A stretch of 64,000 nt of DNA from Oscillospiraceae bacterium (GTDB lineage Bacteria; Bacillota; Clostridia; Oscillospirales; Oscillospiraceae). Shown in pieces: positions 24,688 to 33,153 of this stretch. The translations under genes and the position numbers were made by a program. Location: the NCBI GenBank assembly GCA_017540645.1, contig JAFYAQ010000030.1:41321-105320 (forward strand), read 5' to 3'. The notes below the pieces were generated by a model that saw nothing but the letters and a program-made list of their open reading frames with translations, searched no databases and had not been told where the DNA came from. The stretch's first letter is position 1, and the number at the start of each line of letters is the position of its first letter.

Positions 24688-25656
24688 TCAGTCGGCCTTG
24701 CCGTCGCAGCCCAGGACGTCCACGATCTTGTGGCGGACGATCGCCTTGATGTTCTCCCGGGCGGGCTTCAGATACTGGCGGGGATCGAAGTGGTCCGGAT
24801 GCTCCTTGAAGTGCTTCCGGATGCTGGCGGTCATGGCCAGACGCAGGTCGGAGTCGATGTTGATCTTGCAGACGGCGCTGCGGGCGGCCTGGCGCAGCTG
24901 CTCCTCGGGGATGCCGACGGCATCGGGCATCTTTCCGCCGCACTCGTTGATGATCTTCACGAACTCCTGGGGCACGCTGGACGAGCCGTGGAGCACGATG
25001 GGGAAGCCGGGAAGCCGGCGGGTGACCTCTTCCAGGATGTCAAAACGCAGGGGAGGCGGCACCAGGATGCCGTCCGCGTTGCGGGTGCACTGGGCAGGGG
25101 TGAACTTGTAGGCGCCGTGGCTGGTGCCGATGGCGATGGCCAGAGAGTCACAGCCGGTCCGCTCCACGAACTCCTGCACTTCCTCGGGACGGGTATAGGA
25201 GCTGTCCTCGGCGGAGACGTTGACCTCGTCCTCCACGCCGGCCAGGCTGCCCAGCTCGGCCTCTACCACCACGCCGTGATCGTGGGCGTACTCCACCACC
25301 TGCTTGGTGATCTTCACGTTCTCCTCGAAGGGCAGACCGCTCTTATCGATCATGACGGAGGTGAAACCGCCGTCGATGCAGTTCTTGCACAGCTCGTAGC
25401 TGTCACCGTGGTCCAGATGCAGCACGATGGGCAGACCGGTTTCCTTCTCAGCGGCCTCCACCAGCTTGATCAGGTAAGTGTGGTTGGCGTAGGCGCGGGC
25501 ACCCTTACTCACCTGCAGGATCAGCGGGGCGCGCAGCTCGCCGGCGGCCTCGGTGATGCCCTGGATAATCTCCATGTTGTTCACGTTAAAGGCGCCGATG
25601 GCGTAGCCTCCGTCATAGGCCTTGCGGAACATCTCGGTACTGGTTACGATAGGCAT
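24688..25656 (-). CDS. fba: Class II fructose-bisphosphate aldolase
   Basis: 322-residue zinc-dependent aldolase of glycolysis and gluconeogenesis, splitting fructose 1,6-bisphosphate into two triose phosphates. Zinc and substrate motifs are IVLHLDHGDS, VEAELGSLAG, AIGTSHGAYKF and PIVLHGSSSVP. The ATG at 25656 has GGAGG eight bases upstream; the frame runs on to 25713 through promoter sequence and was trimmed. Codon use is strongly biased to C/G-ending codons as in highly expressed genes. The sequence resembles the FbaA type used by Firmicutes, though closely related tagatose-bisphosphate aldolases cannot be fully excluded. Confidence 0.96.
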   Translation of the reverse strand: MPIVTSTEMFRKAYDGGYAIGAFNVNNMEIIQGITEAAGELRAPLILQVSKGARAYANHTYLIKLVEAAEKETGLPIVLHLDHGDSYELCKNCIDGGFTSVMIDKSGLPFEENVKITKQVVEYAHDHGVVVEAELGSLAGVEDEVNVSAEDSSYTRPEEVQEFVERTGCDSLAIAIGTSHGAYKFTPAQCTRNADGILVPPPLRFDILEEVTRRLPGFPIVLHGSSSVPQEFVKIINECGGKMPDAVGIPEEQLRQAARSAVCKINIDSDLRLAMTASIRKHFKEHPDHFDPRQYLKPARENIKAIVRHKIVDVLGCDGKAD

Positions 25657-25727
25657 GATGAATTCCTCCCAACAGTATTTATAAATTTTACCGTACGAAG
25701 TGTATAGGAACACCTGTTCCTTGTGGG

Positions 25728-25756
25728 ATTATACCAAACATTTCCCGTTTCGTCTA
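25728..25756 (-). promoter_or_regulatory. Probable fba promoter
   Basis: Minus-strand TAGACG (25751-25756), 17-base spacer and perfect TATAAT (25728-25733), about 70 bases before the start. Confidence 0.6.
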
Positions 25757-25863
25757 CGGTCCGGACACATTTTTTCCTCACCACTGCCTATTTTTTCGAA
25801 AAGTTTTGTCGGTTTTCCCAAAACAAAAACAATTTAGCGTTTTAAATTAATATATTTCCCACA

Positions 25864-25893
25864 TTGACGTTTTGCTTTTTCCCGTGCTATGAT
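25864..25893 (+). promoter_or_regulatory. Probable livJ promoter
   Basis: TTGACG (25864-25869), 18-base spacer, TATGAT (25888-25893), giving a leader of about 130 bases that contains a terminator hairpin. Confidence 0.6.
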
Positions 25894-25955
25894 ACTCCTA
25901 ACTTTTTTCAGGCAGTGCATTGGCTCATTCCTCTGCTACCCGGTGAGATAAAAGC

Positions 25956-25988
25956 CGGCCCTGTCCTTCCGGGCAGGGCCGTTTTTTA
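25956..25988 (+). terminator. Leader terminator (attenuator candidate) upstream of livJ
   Basis: CGGCCCTG and CAGGGCCG form a stem around a CCTTCCGG-containing loop, followed by GTTTTTTAT. It lies after the livJ promoter and before its ribosome site (AAAGGAG), with no gene on this strand before it, so it most likely attenuates the liv operon. Confidence 0.7.
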
Positions 25989-26027
25989 TAAGACGAAAAA
26001 GAAATTTTAAAAAGGAGAAGTGTATCC

Positions 26028-27266
26028 ATGAAGAAGACATTCGCTATGGTCCTGGCCGTCGTGATGGTCATCGGCATGCTGGCCGGCTGCGGCAGCAGCA
26101 CCCAGACCGCCGCACCTGCCCAGGCTGCCACTACCCAGACCGCTCCGGCCGCCGAGGCCGCTCCCGCTGCCGAGAACGCCGAGGCTGCTCCCGCTGCCGA
26201 GGCCAACATGACCTTCAAGCTGGGCTCCTCCGGTCCTCTGACGGGCCCTGCTGCCATCTACGGCATCTCCGTCATGAACGGCATCCAGATCGCCGTTGAC
26301 GAGATCAATGCCATGGGCGGCCTGCAGTTCGAGTTCCAGTCCCAGGACGACGAAGCCGACTCCGGCGACAAGGCCATCAACGCCTACAACACCCTGCTTG
26401 ACTGGGGCATGCAGGTCATGGCCGGCACCGTCACCTCCGGCTCCGGCATCACCGTTGCGGCCCAGGCCTATCAGGACCGCGTGTTCATGCTGACCCCCTC
26501 CGGCTCCTCCGTCGACCTGATCGCCGACAAGGATAACGCCTTCCAGGTCTGCTTCACCGACCCCAACCAGGGCATCGCCTCCGCCGACTACATCTCCCAG
26601 AACTTCGCCGGCGCCAAGGTCGCCGTCATCTACCGCAACGACGACGCTTACTCCCAGGGCATCCGTGACACCTTTGTGACCGAGGCCAAGGAAAAGAGCG
26701 TTGAGGTCGTTTACGAGGGCACCTTCACCGAGGCCACCCAGACCGACTTCTCCGTGCAGCTGACGGCCGCCCAGGCCGCCGGCGCCGACCTGCTGTTCCT
26801 GCCCATCTACTACACCCCGGCTTCCGTTATCCTCAACCAGGCCAACCAGATGGGTTATGCCCCCGTCGTCTTCGGCGTGGACGGCATGGACGGCATCCTG
26901 ACCCTGGAGAACTTTGACACCTCTCTGGCTGAGGGCGTCATGCTGCTGACCCCCTTCGCCGCTGATGCCGACGACGAGAAGACCCAGGCCTTCGTTGCCG
27001 AGTACCAGAAGCGCTTCGGCGAGACCCCCAACCAGTTCGCCGCTGACGGCTACGACGCCGCCTATATCCTGAAGGCCGCTCTTGAGGCCGCCGGCTGCAC
27101 CGGCGACATGTCCGCCGAAGAGATCTGCGAGGCCGTCATCGCCGTCATGCCCACCATCTCCGTGGACGGCATCACCGGTCTGAGCATGACCTGGGGCGCC
27201 AACGGCGAGGTCTCCAAGGCTCCCAAGGCCGTCATCATCCAGAACGGCGTGTACGTCTCCCCCTGA
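26028..27266 (+). CDS. livJ: Branched-chain amino acid ABC transporter substrate-binding lipoprotein
   Basis: 412-residue type I periplasmic-binding fold protein tethered by a lipobox LAGC (Cys21). An Ala/Pro/Glu/Thr-rich linker (about 22-60) leads to the Leu/Ile/Val-binding domain with KLGSSGPLTGPAAIYG, QSQDDEADSGDKAINAYN and AADGYDAAYILKAALE. It captures the amino acid outside and hands it to LivHM. AAAGGAG precedes the ATG. Codon use is extremely biased (nearly all C-ending), which indicates very high expression. A strong hairpin after the gene probably lowers expression of the membrane and ATPase genes relative to this one. Confidence 0.93.
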   Translation: MKKTFAMVLAVVMVIGMLAGCGSSTQTAAPAQAATTQTAPAAEAAPAAENAEAAPAAEANMTFKLGSSGPLTGPAAIYGISVMNGIQIAVDEINAMGGLQFEFQSQDDEADSGDKAINAYNTLLDWGMQVMAGTVTSGSGITVAAQAYQDRVFMLTPSGSSVDLIADKDNAFQVCFTDPNQGIASADYISQNFAGAKVAVIYRNDDAYSQGIRDTFVTEAKEKSVEVVYEGTFTEATQTDFSVQLTAAQAAGADLLFLPIYYTPASVILNQANQMGYAPVVFGVDGMDGILTLENFDTSLAEGVMLLTPFAADADDEKTQAFVAEYQKRFGETPNQFAADGYDAAYILKAALEAAGCTGDMSAEEICEAVIAVMPTISVDGITGLSMTWGANGEVSKAPKAVIIQNGVYVSP

Positions 27267-27302
27267 GCTCTGAGCGTTTTCTGAATCATTGACGTTTATT
27301 CC

Positions 27303-27332
27303 GGCTGCCGGAGGCGCATGCCTCCGGCAGCC
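27303..27332 (+). terminator. Hairpin between livJ and livH
   Basis: Perfect 13-base-pair stem GGCTGCCGGAGGC around GCAT, followed by ACTCTTTT. It could be a partial terminator or a 3'-stabilising hairpin for the abundant livJ mRNA. Confidence 0.7.
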
Positions 27333-27386
27333 ACTCTTTTCCGCCCGAAAATGAACACGAAAAAAACCAGCGGCGCAGATTTTGTG

Positions 27387-27415
27387 TTGATTTTTGAAGC
27401 AGAAACCACTATAGT
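27387..27415 (+). promoter_or_regulatory. Probable internal promoter before livH
   Basis: TTGATT (27387-27392), 17-base spacer, TATAGT (27410-27415), 40 bases before the livH ATG. Confidence 0.45.
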
Positions 27416-27455
27416 AAATGTATTGTACATTCTTTGGAAAAATAGAGGTGCTGTT

Positions 27456-28334
27456 ATGGAATTTCTGGCTTATCTTGTCAGCGGCATCAGTCTTGGCAGC
27501 GTGTACGCCATCATCGCTCTGGGCTACACCATGGTGTACGGCATCGCCAAGATGCTGAACTTCGCCCACGGCGACGTCATCATGATCGGCGGCTATATCT
27601 CCTATATCGCCGCGGTGAACCTGGGTCTTCCCACGCTGGTGGCCGTGGTGTGTGCCATGGCGGTGTGCACTGTTCTGGGCGTTGTGATCGAAGGCCTTGC
27701 CTACCGCCCGCTGCGCAGCGCGCCGTCTCTGGCCGTGCTGATCACCGCTATCGGCGTGAGCTACTTCCTGCAAAACTCCGCCCTGCTGATCTGGGGCGCG
27801 AATCCCAAGTCCTACACCCCTGTGGTGGAGGGCACTCTAAAACTCTTCGGCGGCCAGCTCTCTATCTCCAACGTGTCCATCCTGACCGTGGCCGCCTGCA
27901 TCGTCATCATGATCGGGCTGACCCTCTTCACCAGCAAGACCAAGATGGGCAAAGCCATGCGGGCCTGCTCCGAGGACAAGGGGGCGGCGCAGCTTATGGG
28001 CATCAACGTCAACCGCACGATCTCCCTGACCTTCGCTATCGGCTCGGCACTGGCTGCCATCGCCGGCGCGCTGCTGTGCTCCTTCTCCCCCGCTCTCATG
28101 CCCACCACCGGCTCCATGCCCGGCATCAAGGCCTTCACCGCCGCTGTGTTCGGCGGTATCGGTTCCATCCCCGGCGCGTTCCTCGGCGGCATTCTGCTGG
28201 GCATCATTGAGTCACTGGCCCGCGGCTATATTTCCACGCAGCTTTCTAACTCCATCGTGTTCGCCGTGCTGATCATCATCCTGCTGGTGCGTCCGGCAGG
28301 TCTGCTGGGCAAGTACGTGCCCGAGAAAGTTTGA
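27456..28334 (+). CDS. livH: Branched-chain amino acid ABC transporter permease LivH
   Basis: 292-residue permease with about eight hydrophobic segments; forms the translocation pore with LivM. Family features are the N-terminal LGSVYAIIALGYTMVYGIAKMLNFAHGD, the LMGINVNRTISLTFAIGSALAAIAGAL coupling region and AFTAAVFGGIGSIPGAFLGG. The ATG at 27456 has AGAGG upstream; a longer frame from 27318 crosses the promoter and was rejected. Confidence 0.95.
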   Translation: MEFLAYLVSGISLGSVYAIIALGYTMVYGIAKMLNFAHGDVIMIGGYISYIAAVNLGLPTLVAVVCAMAVCTVLGVVIEGLAYRPLRSAPSLAVLITAIGVSYFLQNSALLIWGANPKSYTPVVEGTLKLFGGQLSISNVSILTVAACIVIMIGLTLFTSKTKMGKAMRACSEDKGAAQLMGINVNRTISLTFAIGSALAAIAGALLCSFSPALMPTTGSMPGIKAFTAAVFGGIGSIPGAFLGGILLGIIESLARGYISTQLSNSIVFAVLIIILLVRPAGLLGKYVPEKV

Positions 28335-28348
28335 CGGGGGGAAATAAT

Positions 28349-29422
28349 ATGAAAAATCTTTCCAGTTCCTCCAAAAAAGCGAGAGCTGATTACTTCACCT
28401 ATGCGGGCGTGACCATCGCCTTTATCGTGATCACGCTGCTGCGCAACGCCGGCTCTCTCAACCGCTCCCAGCAGGGCTTGCTGGTACCTATCTGCTGCTA
28501 CATCGTTATGGCCGTGTCTCTCAACCTGACGGTGGGCATTCTGGGCGAGCTGAGCCTGGGCCACGCCGGCTTCATGAGCGTGGGCGCTTTCTCCGGCATC
28601 ACCGCCGCCATGAGTCTGGCCAATATCATCCCCTCCACCGCCCTGCGGCTGGCCATCGCCATGGTGGTGGGCGCGGTCTGCGCCGCCATCGTGGGCTTCC
28701 TGGTGGGCATTCCGGTGCTCCGTCTCCGGGGCGACTATCTGGCCATCGTCACCCTGGCCTTCGGCGAGATCCTCAAAGAGCTGATCACCTGCCTTATCGT
28801 GGGCTATGACAGCAACGGGCTGCACGTCATCTTCAACGTGAACGGCAGCAAAACCGCTTCCGATCTGAATCTGCTGGAGGGCGGCCGCATCATCATCAAA
28901 GGAGCCCAAGGCGCCACCGGCACCCAGACCATCGCCAGCTTTACCGCCGGTTTCATTCTCATCATGATCACCCTGCTCATCGTCCAGAACCTTGTGCGCT
29001 CCCGCACCGGGCGGGCCATCATGGCCATCCGGGACAACCGCATCGCCGCCGAGAGCGTGGGTATCAATATCACCAAGTACAAGATGATCGCTTTCGTCAC
29101 CTCTGCCGCCCTGGCCGGCGCGGCGGGCGCTCTCTTCGGACTGAACTACTCCAACCTGACGGCAGCGAAATTTGACTTCAACACCTCCATTCTGGTGCTG
29201 GTGTTCGTGGTGCTGGGCGGTCTGGGCAACATCTGGGGCTCCATCATTGCCACCGTGGTCCTCTACATCCTGCCCGAGGCCCTGCGCGGCTTTGCCACCT
29301 ACCGCATGCTGATCTACGCCATCGTACTGATCCTGGTCATGCTGACCACCAACAGTCCTCAGATGAAGCTGCTGCTGCAGAAGCTCCTGCCCAAACGGAA
29401 GGAGGAAGAGATAAATGGCTAA
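28349..29422 (+). CDS. livM: Branched-chain amino acid ABC transporter permease LivM
   Basis: 357-residue permease partner of LivH. It shows LTVGILGELSLGHAGFMSVGAF, the cytoplasmic coupling stretch RDNRIAAESVGINITKYKMIAF and VFVVLGGLGNIWGSIIATVV. The ATG at 28349 with a GGGGGGA site is preferred to the TTG 18 bases earlier. The 3' end overlaps livG by 8 bases, consistent with coupled translation. Confidence 0.95.
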   Translation: MKNLSSSSKKARADYFTYAGVTIAFIVITLLRNAGSLNRSQQGLLVPICCYIVMAVSLNLTVGILGELSLGHAGFMSVGAFSGITAAMSLANIIPSTALRLAIAMVVGAVCAAIVGFLVGIPVLRLRGDYLAIVTLAFGEILKELITCLIVGYDSNGLHVIFNVNGSKTASDLNLLEGGRIIIKGAQGATGTQTIASFTAGFILIMITLLIVQNLVRSRTGRAIMAIRDNRIAAESVGINITKYKMIAFVTSAALAGAAGALFGLNYSNLTAAKFDFNTSILVLVFVVLGGLGNIWGSIIATVVLYILPEALRGFATYRMLIYAIVLILVMLTTNSPQMKLLLQKLLPKRKEEEING

Positions 29423-30263
29423 GAAATTTGAAAAGGGCAAGATGGTACCGGTGCCCAGCACCGCCATCATCCCCGAACGGGATATCGACAAGACCCCCAT
29501 CCTGGAATGCCGTCACCTGGGCATCGACTTCGGCGGCCTGCGGGCCGTGGACGACTTCAACCTGATCATCGGCCGGACGGAGATTGCCGGTCTCATCGGC
29601 CCCAACGGCGCAGGCAAGACCACCGTATTCAATCTGCTCACCAAGGTCTACCAGCCCACCCGCGGCACCATATTGCTGGACGGCTTTGACACCGCCGGAA
29701 AGTCCACCGAGCAGATCAACCAGATGGGCATCGCCCGTACCTTTCAGAACATCCGTCTGTTCAACAACCTGACCGTGGAGGAGAACGTGAAGGTCGGCCT
29801 CCACAACCAGGAACCCTACTCCGCGCTGACCGGCGTGCTCCGTCTGCCCAAGTACTGGCGGCAGGAGAAGGCCTCCCACGAGCGGGCTCTGGAGCTGCTG
29901 TCCATCTTCAACATGCAGGATCTGGCAAACACTCCGGCCGGTTCCCTCCCCTACGGCGCTCAGCGCCGTCTGGAGATCGTCCGGGCTCTGGCCACCAACC
30001 CCTCCCTGCTGCTCCTGGACGAGCCCGCCGCCGGTATGAACCCCTCCGAGACCGCAGAGCTGATGGAAAACATCGTGAAGATCCGGGACACCTTCCAGAT
30101 CGCCATCATGCTCATCGAGCACGATATGCGCCTGGTCATGGGCATCTGCGAGGGTATCTGCGTATTGAACTTCGGCCGGGTGATCGCCAAGGGTACCGCC
30201 GAGGAGATCCAGGCCAATCCCACCGTGATCGAAGCCTATCTGGGCAAGAAGAAGGAGGGCTGA
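29415..30263 (+). CDS. livG: Branched-chain amino acid ABC transporter ATPase LivG
   Basis: 282-residue ATPase. Walker A is GPNGAGKTTVF, the signature region reads SLPYGAQRRLEIVRALATNP, Walker B LLLLDEPAAGMNP and the switch His is in LIEHDMRLVMG. The SYG-like signature without SGG is normal for LivG. It starts inside the end of livM. Confidence 0.95.
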   Translation: MAKKFEKGKMVPVPSTAIIPERDIDKTPILECRHLGIDFGGLRAVDDFNLIIGRTEIAGLIGPNGAGKTTVFNLLTKVYQPTRGTILLDGFDTAGKSTEQINQMGIARTFQNIRLFNNLTVEENVKVGLHNQEPYSALTGVLRLPKYWRQEKASHERALELLSIFNMQDLANTPAGSLPYGAQRRLEIVRALATNPSLLLLDEPAAGMNPSETAELMENIVKIRDTFQIAIMLIEHDMRLVMGICEGICVLNFGRVIAKGTAEEIQANPTVIEAYLGKKKEG

Positions 30264-30265
30264 GT

Positions 30266-30970
30266 ATGCTGCTGGAAGTGGAGAATCTGAACGTATATTA
30301 CGGCGCTATCCACGCCCTGAAGGGCATCTCCTTCCAGGTGGAGGAGGGTGAGATCGTCACCCTGATCGGCGCCAACGGTGCCGGCAAGACCACCAGCCTG
30401 GACACCATCTCCGGCCTTTTGCGGAGCCGTACCGGCGATATCCGTTTCATGGGCGAGAGCATTGCCCACACCGCCCCGCACCAGATCGTGGAAAAGCAGC
30501 TGGCCCATGTGCCGGAGGGCCGGCGGATCTTCCTGCAGATGACCGTGGAAGAGAATCTGGATATGGGCGCCTTCACCCGCCCCAAGAGCGAGGTGGACGC
30601 CAGTCTTGAGCAGGTGTTTGCCCTCTTCCCCCGGCTGAAAGAGCGGCGGCGGCAGATCGGCGGGACGCTCTCCGGCGGCGAGCAGCAGATGCTGGCCATG
30701 GGCCGGGCGTTGATGAGCAAGCCCAAGCTGATGATGCTGGACGAGCCCTCCATGGGCCTAGCTCCCATTCTGGTGGAGCAGGTGTTCGATATCATCAAAT
30801 CCCTGCACAAGGCGGGCACCACCATCCTTCTGGTGGAGCAGAACGCCCAAATGGCCCTCACCATCGCGGACCGGGCCTATGTGCTGGAAAACGGGCAGAT
30901 CACCCTGACCGGCACCGGCAGTGAGCTGATCCACAGCGAGCAGGTGCAAAAAGCCTATCTGGGCGGCTGA
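30266..30970 (+). CDS. livF: Branched-chain amino acid ABC transporter ATPase LivF
   Basis: 234-residue ATPase pairing with LivG. Walker A is GANGAGKTTSL, the signature LSGGEQQMLAMGRALM, Walker B LMMLDEPSMGLAP and the switch His position is replaced by LLVEQNAQMAL, as usual in LivF. Two bases separate it from livG. The operon ends in a strong terminator. Confidence 0.95.
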   Translation: MLLEVENLNVYYGAIHALKGISFQVEEGEIVTLIGANGAGKTTSLDTISGLLRSRTGDIRFMGESIAHTAPHQIVEKQLAHVPEGRRIFLQMTVEENLDMGAFTRPKSEVDASLEQVFALFPRLKERRRQIGGTLSGGEQQMLAMGRALMSKPKLMMLDEPSMGLAPILVEQVFDIIKSLHKAGTTILLVEQNAQMALTIADRAYVLENGQITLTGTGSELIHSEQVQKAYLGG

Positions 30971-30988
30971 AATCGATCGTATTCCCCC

Positions 30989-31024
30989 TCCGGGCATCCG
31001 GTTTTCGGATGCCCGGAGTTTTTG
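30989..31024 (+). terminator. Terminator of the liv operon
   Basis: TCCGGGCATCCG around GTTTT with its complement, followed by GTTTTTG. Confidence 0.85.
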
Positions 31025-31036
31025 TCTCCTTGACGG

Positions 31037-31065
31037 TTGACAGATCGAAGCGCTTCCTTTATGAT
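31037..31065 (+). promoter_or_regulatory. Near-consensus psuK promoter with palindromic spacer
   Basis: TTGACA (31037-31042), 17-base spacer, TATGAT (31060-31065). The spacer contains a perfect palindrome GAAGCGCTTC (31047-31056), a position where a bound repressor would block RNA polymerase. As the first gene encodes an HTH-kinase fusion, this may be its operator; that part is inference. Confidence 0.6.
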
Positions 31066-31113
31066 AAACATATAATTACTCTGTAAAGATTTGCTTAACA
31101 TGGAGGCGGGAAC

Positions 31114-32211
31114 ATGACCCAGCGGGAAAGACAGATCCTCCGGTGGATCGAAGAAAACCCCATGATCTCCCAGCACGAACTGGCCGAAAGGGCGGGCATC
31201 ACCCGCTCCAGCGTGGGGGTCCACATCTCCAATCTGATGCGCAAAGGCGCGATCATCGGCAAGGGCTATATCCTTCCCGATGAGTCCTACGCCGCGGTGG
31301 TCGGCGGAGCCAACATCGATCTGGGGGGGATCTCCGCCGCAAAGCTGATTCCGGAGGACTCCAACCCCGGTCAGGTGCGGATGAGTCTGGGCGGCGTGGG
31401 AAGAAATATCGCCCACAACATGACCCTGCTGGGACTGGACACCCATCTGCTCACGGTCCTGGGGGAAGACCTATTCGCTCAGCGGATCGAAGCCTCCTGC
31501 TCCGAGCTGGGCATCGATATCAGCCGCTCCCTGCGCATCCCCGGGGGCGTTACCTCCTCCTATCTCTTCGTATCCGGCCCGGACGGAAATATGGTGGAAG
31601 CGATCTCCGACATGGATATCTATCGCCACCTGACCCCGGCGGTCCTGTCTGAACGGCTCTCCTTCCTTAACAAGGCCCAGGCGCTGGTGCTGGATACCAA
31701 CCTGCCCGCAGAGTCCATCGCCTGGCTGTGCGAGCATGCGGAGGTCCCCATTTTTGCGGACCCGGTGTCCGCCGCCAAGGCGGAGAAGCTCCGGGGCCAG
31801 CTGGGGCGGCTGCACACCCTGAAGCCGAACCGTCTGGAGACGGAGATCCTCAGCGGCGTAAAGATCCGGGACGAGCGGAGTCTCCACCGGGCCGCGGACA
31901 TCCTCCTCTCCACCGGCCTTCAGCGGGTCTTTATCACCCTGCGGGAGAAGGGCGTTCTGGCTGCGGATCAGCAAAGCCGCGTTCTGCTCCCCTCCCTTGC
32001 CGGGAGCGCGACCAACTCCACCGGCAGCGGCGACGCCTTTACCGCCGCTCTGGTGTGGTCCTATCTCCGGGACTTTGATCTGGAGCGCTCCGCCATCGCC
32101 GGTCTTGCCGCCGCCGCCATCGCCTGTGAGTGCCTGGACACCATCAACCCCGCTCTCAGCGAGGATCTGCTGCAGAAAAAAATCAACGATTCGTATATGA
32201 ATATTATGTAA
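31114..32211 (+). CDS. psuK: PfkB family kinase with N-terminal winged helix (probable pseudouridine kinase)
   Basis: 365 residues. Residues 1-60 form a winged-helix DNA-binding domain (MTQRERQILRWIEENP, then LAERAGITRSSVGVHISNLMRKG), followed by a ribokinase-like PfkB domain with GGANIDLGG, GGVGRNIAHNMTLLG and the catalytic STGSGDAFTAALVWSY. The gene directly after it encodes pseudouridine-5'-phosphate glycosidase, so the substrate is very probably pseudouridine. The HTH suggests the kinase also senses substrate and regulates its own operon. It has a near-consensus promoter with a palindrome in the spacer. Confidence 0.88.
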   Translation: MTQRERQILRWIEENPMISQHELAERAGITRSSVGVHISNLMRKGAIIGKGYILPDESYAAVVGGANIDLGGISAAKLIPEDSNPGQVRMSLGGVGRNIAHNMTLLGLDTHLLTVLGEDLFAQRIEASCSELGIDISRSLRIPGGVTSSYLFVSGPDGNMVEAISDMDIYRHLTPAVLSERLSFLNKAQALVLDTNLPAESIAWLCEHAEVPIFADPVSAAKAEKLRGQLGRLHTLKPNRLETEILSGVKIRDERSLHRAADILLSTGLQRVFITLREKGVLAADQQSRVLLPSLAGSATNSTGSGDAFTAALVWSYLRDFDLERSAIAGLAAAAIACECLDTINPALSEDLLQKKINDSYMNIM

Positions 32212-32234
32212 ACTATTATAAAGGAGAATCGACC

Positions 32235-33152
32235 ATGGACTATACTGCTTTTCTGGACATGTCCCCGGAGGTGGCCCAGGCTCTGGAGCAGGGCCGGCCG
32301 GTGGTGGCGCTGGAGAGCACCATCATCTCCCACGGGATGCCCTATCCCCAAAACGTGGAAACCGCCCTGCGGGTGGAGGAGACCATCCGGCAAAACGGCG
32401 CCGTTCCAGCCACCATCGCCGTCATCGGCGGGCGGCTGAAGGCCGGCTGCACCCGGGAGGAGATCGAGCACCTGGGCCGGAGCGGCACCGCCGTCACCAA
32501 GGCCAGCCGCCGGGATCTGGCGGTGCTTGTGGCCCGCGGCATGGATGGGGCCACCACCGTGACCACCACCATGATGATCGCCGCCATGGCGGGCATCCGG
32601 ATCTTCGCCACCGGCGGCATCGGCGGCGTACACCGGGGTGCCACCACCACCATGGACATCTCCGCCGATCTGGAGGAACTGAGCCATACCCCCGTCATGG
32701 TGATCTGCGCCGGGGCCAAGTCCATCCTGGACCTGGGGCTGACGCTGGAGTATCTGGAGACCCATGGCGTCCCCGTGCTGGGCTACGGCACCGAGGAACT
32801 GCCCGCCTTCTATACCCGTCATTCCGGCTTTAAAGTGGACTACCGGGTGGACACGCCCGAGGAGCTGGCCCGGATCTTCCGCGTAAGCTCTGAGCTGGGT
32901 CTCCCGGGGGGCATTCTGGTGACCAATCCCATCCCGGAGGAGTACTCCATGGACCCGGAAATCATCAATGCCGCCATTGACCGGGCCATCCGGGAGGCCG
33001 AGGAGCAGGGCATCCACGGCAAGGCGACCACCCCCTTCCTGCTGGCCAGAGTTAAGGATCTGACCGGCGGGGACAGTCTCGCATCCAATATCCAGCTGGT
33101 GCTCAACAACGCCGCTCTTGCCGCGAAGACCGCGGTCTGTCTGAGGAGATGA
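32235..33152 (+). CDS. psuG: Pseudouridine-5'-phosphate glycosidase
   Basis: 305-residue enzyme that reversibly splits pseudouridine 5'-phosphate into uracil and ribose 5-phosphate. It is typical of the family throughout: VALESTIISHGMPYPQN, a Lys for Schiff-base chemistry in the RSGTAVTKASRRDL region, GIRIFATGGIGGVHRG, SADLEELSHTPVMVICAGAKSILD and the C-terminal DSLASNIQLVLNNA. The ATG at 32235 follows AAGGAG. With the upstream kinase it forms a complete two-step pseudouridine disposal route, feeding ribose 5-phosphate to the pentose pathway. No dedicated importer is adjacent. Confidence 0.97.
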   Translation: MDYTAFLDMSPEVAQALEQGRPVVALESTIISHGMPYPQNVETALRVEETIRQNGAVPATIAVIGGRLKAGCTREEIEHLGRSGTAVTKASRRDLAVLVARGMDGATTVTTTMMIAAMAGIRIFATGGIGGVHRGATTTMDISADLEELSHTPVMVICAGAKSILDLGLTLEYLETHGVPVLGYGTEELPAFYTRHSGFKVDYRVDTPEELARIFRVSSELGLPGGILVTNPIPEEYSMDPEIINAAIDRAIREAEEQGIHGKATTPFLLARVKDLTGGDSLASNIQLVLNNAALAAKTAVCLRR

Positions 33153-33153
33153 C

